Source of the DNA: Sipunculus nudus
Taxonomy: Eukaryota > Annelida > Sipuncula > Golfingiida > Sipunculidae
Reading direction: 5' to 3'
NCBI GenBank assembly: GCA_026874595.1
Contig: CM049320.1
Span: 49,548,714 to 49,612,713 of the forward strand
DNA length: 64,000 nucleotides
Both the position numbers and the translations under genes were made by a program. Each line of letters opens with the position of its first letter. Position 1 is the stretch's first letter. This document shows positions 59,489 to 64,000 of the stretch, piece after piece. The notes beneath the pieces are model-generated. The model was given only the letters and a program-made list of their open reading frames with translations, searched no databases and was not told the DNA's origin.

Positions 59489-60837
59489 AATTTCAAAAAT
59501 AAAGGTGGCACCACCAGACTGCTGAAACTGATGAAACATTCCATGATCAATATCCATGCAAAGAATAGTTGTTCAGGTACTTGAGCTTTTGTATCAAATT
59601 TTCCATTATTCTAGGGGGTACTTCGGAGCCCCATAGCTCAGAGTTTGTGGGTAACAGAGACCTAATTTCAGGTTTCCAAGGAGACTTTTCATAGGCCTCC
59701 CTGCAGGTCAACAGAGAAGATTCTAGGTCGAGTCGTTATAATTTGTGCCCTGTTAACAGGTTACCGCATCTTAAGAGGTCTCAAAAATAGAGAAAAACAT
59801 TTGTAAAAATCGAAAAAGTACAGGTGGCGCCACCAGACTGCAGAAACTGATGAAACGTTTCATGATCAATATCCATGGAAAAGATCATGGTGATCAATGC
59901 AATAGTTGTTCAGATACTTGAGCTTTTGTATCAAATTTTCCATAATTCTGGGGGTACTTCGGAGGCCCATAGCTCAGAGGTTATGAGAAACAGAGACCTA
60001 ATTTCAGGTTTCCACAGAGACTTTTTATGAACCTCCCAGGATGCCAAGTAACAAGATTCTAGGTTCAGCAGTTACAGTTTGTGCTCTGTTAACAGATGAC
60101 CACATCTTATGGTCTCAAAAATAGACAGAAACATTCGTAAAAATAGAAAAAATACAGGTGGCGCCACCAGACTGCAGAAACTGATGAAACATTCCATGAT
60201 CAAAATCCATGCAAAGATTCATGGTGATTAATACAATATTTGTTCAGATACTTGAGCTTTTGTATCTAAGTTTCCATTATTCTGGGGGGTGCTTCAGAAC
60301 CCCATGGCTCAGAGGTTATGGGTAACAGAGACCTAATTTCAGGTTTCCACAGAGACTTTTCATTGGCCTCCCCGCAGGTCAAGTGAGAAGATTCTAGGTT
60401 CAGTCGTTACGATTTGTGCCCTGTTAACAGATTACCACATCCCAAGGGGTCTCAAAAATAGAGAAAAAAATTCGTAAAAATCGAAAAAAATACAAGTGGC
60501 GCCACCAGCCTGCAGAAACTGATGAAACACTCCATGATCAATATACATGCAAAAAATCATGTTGATCACTGCATCAGTTGTTCAGATAATTTAGCTTTTG
60601 TATCAAATTTCCATTATTCTGGGGGGTACTTCAAAGCCCCATGGCTCAAAGAATATGGGTAACAGAGACCTAATTTCAGGTTTCCAAGGAGATTTTTTAT
60701 GAACCTCCCAGGATATCAAGTTACAAGATTCTAGGTCCAGCAGTTACAGTTTGTGCCCTGTTAACGGACGGACGGCCGGACGGACAAAGAGTGATCACTA
60801 TAGCTCAGATGACTTACAGTCAGCTGAGCTAAAAATC

Positions 60838-62460
60838 ACTCTGGCATATAGACCATACATGAGGACTTCAAGAATAGCAATTTCACTTTCTCAAATATCA
60901 CCTGTGATGAAATGAACAAGGCTGTTTTATCACTTGATACAAATAAAGCTACAGGATATGATAAAATCTCAGCTAGAATCCTGAACTTATGTTGTAATCA
61001 GATAAAGTAAAATTAATATATTTAATACCAGTATCACAGAAGGTATTTTTCCTTCTCATTACAAATTTACCAATGTCATCCCAGTTTTTACAAAGGATGA
61101 ACCACTAATAAAGAAATAATATAGACCTGTTACTATTTTTTGTACCATCTCTAAACTCTTTGAAAACTAATAAATGCACAACTTAAATAATTCTCAGTCG
61201 TCATCTAACATAACTCAGTTTCCGCATTTAGACAAAGTTATAGTTGTTAAACGGTAATTTTGGAGGCTATTGAACAGTGGTGGGGGGGGGGGGGGTACTG
61301 GGCATTCGTAAGGCAGTTGGCGTTTTCCTTATGGACTTATCCAAGCCAGGCCTTCGATTGTATGCCACACGCCCTTCTGATAGCAAAACTTCACGAGTAT
61401 GGTATGACATGAAAGACATTAAAACTGATGGCAAGTTATTTAACTTACCGTAAACAGTGTGTCAACATTAGTTCTTATTATATAAGTAACTGGCTACCTA
61501 TTTATAAAGGTTAATCACAAGGCAGCGTCCTTGGGCAGGTACTATTTAATATATATTTATTAATGACTTGTATATGGATTTATCAAAGTAGCTTCTCTTT
61601 TCAACTATGCTGATGATAATACCATAGGGTTTGCTCATAAAGATCCAAAAAAGATTAAAGATACTCATATACATCAAACTAAAGTTGCCATAAAATGGTT
61701 TTCAGATAATTGTATGGAAGCAAACCCCAGTACATTTCAAACCATCTTATAAGCAATAATAAATCTCTTTCTTAAGGGTTTACTCTTAAATTTAATGACA
61801 TATGTGTTACTGAGGAACCTTGCGTTACACTATTACGTTACTATAGATTGTAGAATAAGTTTTCATAAACACCTACATTTGTTGTGCCGGAAAGCTGGAT
61901 CCCAGCTCAATACTTTTGCTAGAATTTCATGTTGGTTGGATGAGGCTTCTCAATTAAATCTAGTTAAATTTTTTGTAGTCTCTATTTTGAATTACAGCCC
62001 CTTTGTGTGGCAGAGGGATCAACTGAAGGCTGGAGAGTATTCAGCGCAGGGCGTTGAGACTTGTATAAAAAAGCAAAAATTTAACATATGATGACATGTT
62101 AAAGGATTCAAACATGGTAAACTTATATCTGGACAGGCAGCATAAGATTGCCATTTAGGTTTTTAAGTCTAGCCGGGGGCTAAATCCGGATTATTTATCT
62201 AAGTTATTTATTAGAAACACATGTAAAATTGTTATTAGGCAGTGATCGGATGATGGTTTAATTATACCCAGAGGTAAATACTTCTCATTTTGGTATATGC
62301 CTATACACTCTATCAGATATTTAGCAGATGTTCTATGGAAAAACCTACCTAGTCACTTCAAATGTGCAGAAAACTCGGCTGGATTTAAATAGGTTAACAA
62401 AAGCTGGACTTATCTGTCTGCTTTTTAGTACTCATGATTGTAGAATTTTACAGGTCATTG
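60838..62460 (+). pseudogene. Decayed LINE reverse transcriptase
   Basis: Frame-shifted but recognisable RT motifs in order: FTFSNITCDEMNKAVLSL and NKATGYDKISARIL (start of the fingers), YRPVTIF-TISKLFE, a QGSVLGQVLFNIY motif, then F-YADDNTIGFAHKD (catalytic Y-A-D-D near 61607) and WFSDNCMEANP. The open frame at 61795-62091 is the thumb region (ISFHKHLHLLCRKAGSQLNT). Numerous stops, and a (G)n tract at 61282-61293, mark a dead copy. Same LINE family as 55855-56265, most likely the same copy. Confidence 0.85.
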
Positions 62461-62639
62461 ATTAACACATCATTACATGTACAGTAATATCTTTTATATC
62501 TAATATATCCCATACATGAATCACAATCTGTTATATATCGTCTATATCGTAAGCAGGCAAATGTTTTACTATGTTGTAAAAACGGGCGGAAAATAAACTT
62601 TTGTATTTTTTATTTTGTACATTAGACCCATATTATAAT

Positions 62640-62820
62640 AAGGTTCAATTATATGGAATAACTGTAATGAGGAGCTGTCGGAAAAACTCCAGAAAGTGCA
62701 ATTAGAGCCAGCAAGAATCACAGTGGCGCCAATTTATCTTCAAGGGTTGGGGGGATGACTTGCATGGGTGGGGGGATGACAGGCGTGGATGGTAGTCAAA
62801 ATTGAGATAAAACAGACATG

Positions 62821-62869
<49 letters not shown>

Positions 62870-63699
62870 TATTGTCTGTGTGAGACATCAAATATATATC
62901 AGTTAAGTGTAAGGTTTTAAAAATAAGGTATATGTTAATTCTAAACCATTTATATATAAATATTTCATAGTAAACTCATAAATGGAAACAAAGTCTATAA
63001 TTCTATTCATTCATATATTTCATTTGAAATATATAAATATTATTCTCTGAATAGTGGGGGGGGGGGGGGAGATTATTATATTGACCTTCCCCCCTTGCCA
63101 AAAAGTTCGGGGGGATATATACCACACATCCCCCTACATTGACGCCCCTGAAGAATCATCACTGGAGGGGTCACAGCTTTTTGTACCAAGAAATATGTCT
63201 TGATACTCTACAAAAAAGGCGAAACACCCAGCAAATAATTTTATTGCACAAAATGTTTATAAATTAAGCTCCAGTCTACTTATGCAATCTGATCAACACA
63301 TATTCAGTACATGACTATGATCATGACGTTTATTAACACACTGCAAACCACCTATGTACCATTTTATTGGGAAATGAAAATGTCAAATATTCCATACAAG
63401 TTTATGACTGAAATGTAGCAATCAAAATCACCAGTTAACACAACGTTACAGCATTGACAATCCTTGCTGTAGATGTGGATACATGACAGAAGACGCCTAT
63501 CATTATTTCCTTGGGTGCAATTTATATAAAAATGAAAGACGCTCAGGACCTACATCTTCACAACCTCGAACAAGATATGGACATATCTTTCAACACCCAA
63601 TTAATTCTGTATGGCAAACCTAGTAAAGATTACCCATTCAATAAGAAATTATGCCAGTGCCTACAAAATTATATTAAGGTTACAAAACGTATCGATTGA
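62640..63699 (+). pseudogene. LINE C-terminal fragment with zinc knuckle
   Basis: Near 62650 the translation NCNEELSEKLQKVQLEPARI matches the conserved segment after the RT thumb, and at 63440-63520 IDNPCCRCGYMTEDAYHYFL then GCNLY matches the C-terminal C-x-C-G...H...C knuckle of LINE polyproteins. The following frame to 63699 is the terminal tail (LFG-like ILYGKPSKDYPFNKKLCQCL). About 700 bases between them hold (AT)n (62823-62865) and a G-tract (63056-63069). It overlaps functionally with the end of 60838-62460, so it is a second copy. Confidence 0.75.
62823..62865. repeat. (AT)n microsatellite
   Basis: About 21 AT units inside LINE-derived sequence. Confidence 0.95.
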
Positions 63700-63802
63700 A
63701 TTTAGAATGACTATTTAAAAAAAATAATAAAGTTAACACCTATTTTATCACAACATTCAAACATCCATGTTACCCTTTCTTCTTCTTCTTAACATTTCAT
63801 GT

Positions 63803-64000
63803 TGTTACAGGTGTCTCTTTTATTGTGTGCAGCAGTCTTGCATGTGTCTGTGTAGCGCTAGCATTGTCCGTTGCCATGGGAGACGCGCGAGCCGGCCCGG
63901 CCCACATGTGGGGTCTGACGTGTAGAAATACAGCGCTCATGCTCTATGAGCGCGTGTTTTGTAATGTTCTTTGGGCGTTTGTATTATGTATTGTTTTTTT
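63803..64000 (+). mobile_element. Partial gypsy LTR at the window edge
   Basis: It starts TGTTACAGGTGTCTCTTTTA, matching the outer start of the LTR at 9672-10500 (minus strand), and continues with GCTCTATGAGCGCGTG, shared with the solo LTR near 660. The window ends before its TATA box. Whether an internal region follows cannot be seen. Confidence 0.85.

Larger units (their letters stand above)
57570..60837 (+). mobile_element. Hairpin-ended repeat family A (outer), interrupted
   Basis: Tandem units of about 335 bases share GGTGGCGCCACCAGACTGCAG (starts near 59502, 59821, 60155 and 60493, and an interrupted one near 57646) and CCTAATTTCAGGTTTCCA. The last unit passes into GGACGGACGGCCGGACGGAC, then a hairpin at 60802-60830 and AAAAATC. 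LINE RT sequence follows directly. The first unit is split by element C at about 57977-59488, and joining the flanks restores a normal unit. Confidence 0.8.

Overview
The window looks like animal nuclear DNA, most likely from a mollusc and probably a bivalve. This is an inference from the low GC content, many (AT)n and (G)n/(C)n tracts, tRNA-derived SINEs, LINE, DIRS and Gmr1-like Ty3/gypsy remnants, repeat families of a kind common in bivalves, and host exons separated by kilobase introns. Nothing looks bacterial or organellar. Most long open frames are retroelement remnants or read-through of (AT)n and minisatellites; the host genes appear only as short exons joined by splice signals.

Layout. 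1-5911 is copy A of a 5-kb dispersed block that ends in a 20-bp minisatellite and carries a solo LTR. 5912-10500 is a minus-strand, Gmr1-like gypsy element (LTR, proline-tRNA-type primer site, gag, protease, integrase) that is cut off by the minisatellite before its reverse transcriptase. 13.9-22.4 kb holds the last four exons of an unrecognised membrane protein gene (gene 2, minus strand). 22.8-24.4 kb is a tandem duplication. 27.8-28.2 kb is an L1/Tx1-type endonuclease fragment. 29.1-34.1 kb is copy B of the 5-kb block with its own minisatellite, followed by other tandem repeats and a LINE tail.

39.5-54.2 kb is gene 1 (minus strand), an unrecognised four-helix membrane protein. Eight exons can be joined in one phase-consistent frame, but no start codon was found upstream of exon 4. 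Its sixth intron holds a structurally complete but coding-broken DIRS element (about 40962-46028) with inverted terminal repeats and an internal complementary region. Other introns of gene 1 hold two tRNA-derived SINEs and a MITE.

55.8-63.7 kb is decayed LINE sequence interrupted by a nested series of repeats. Three families (A, C, B) are inserted one inside the other. Each ends in a similar hairpin followed by GCTAAAA, and two of them begin with AACTAGA. This nested, hairpin-ended group is the best candidate for a poorly described mobile system. The window ends inside a third copy of the gypsy LTR.
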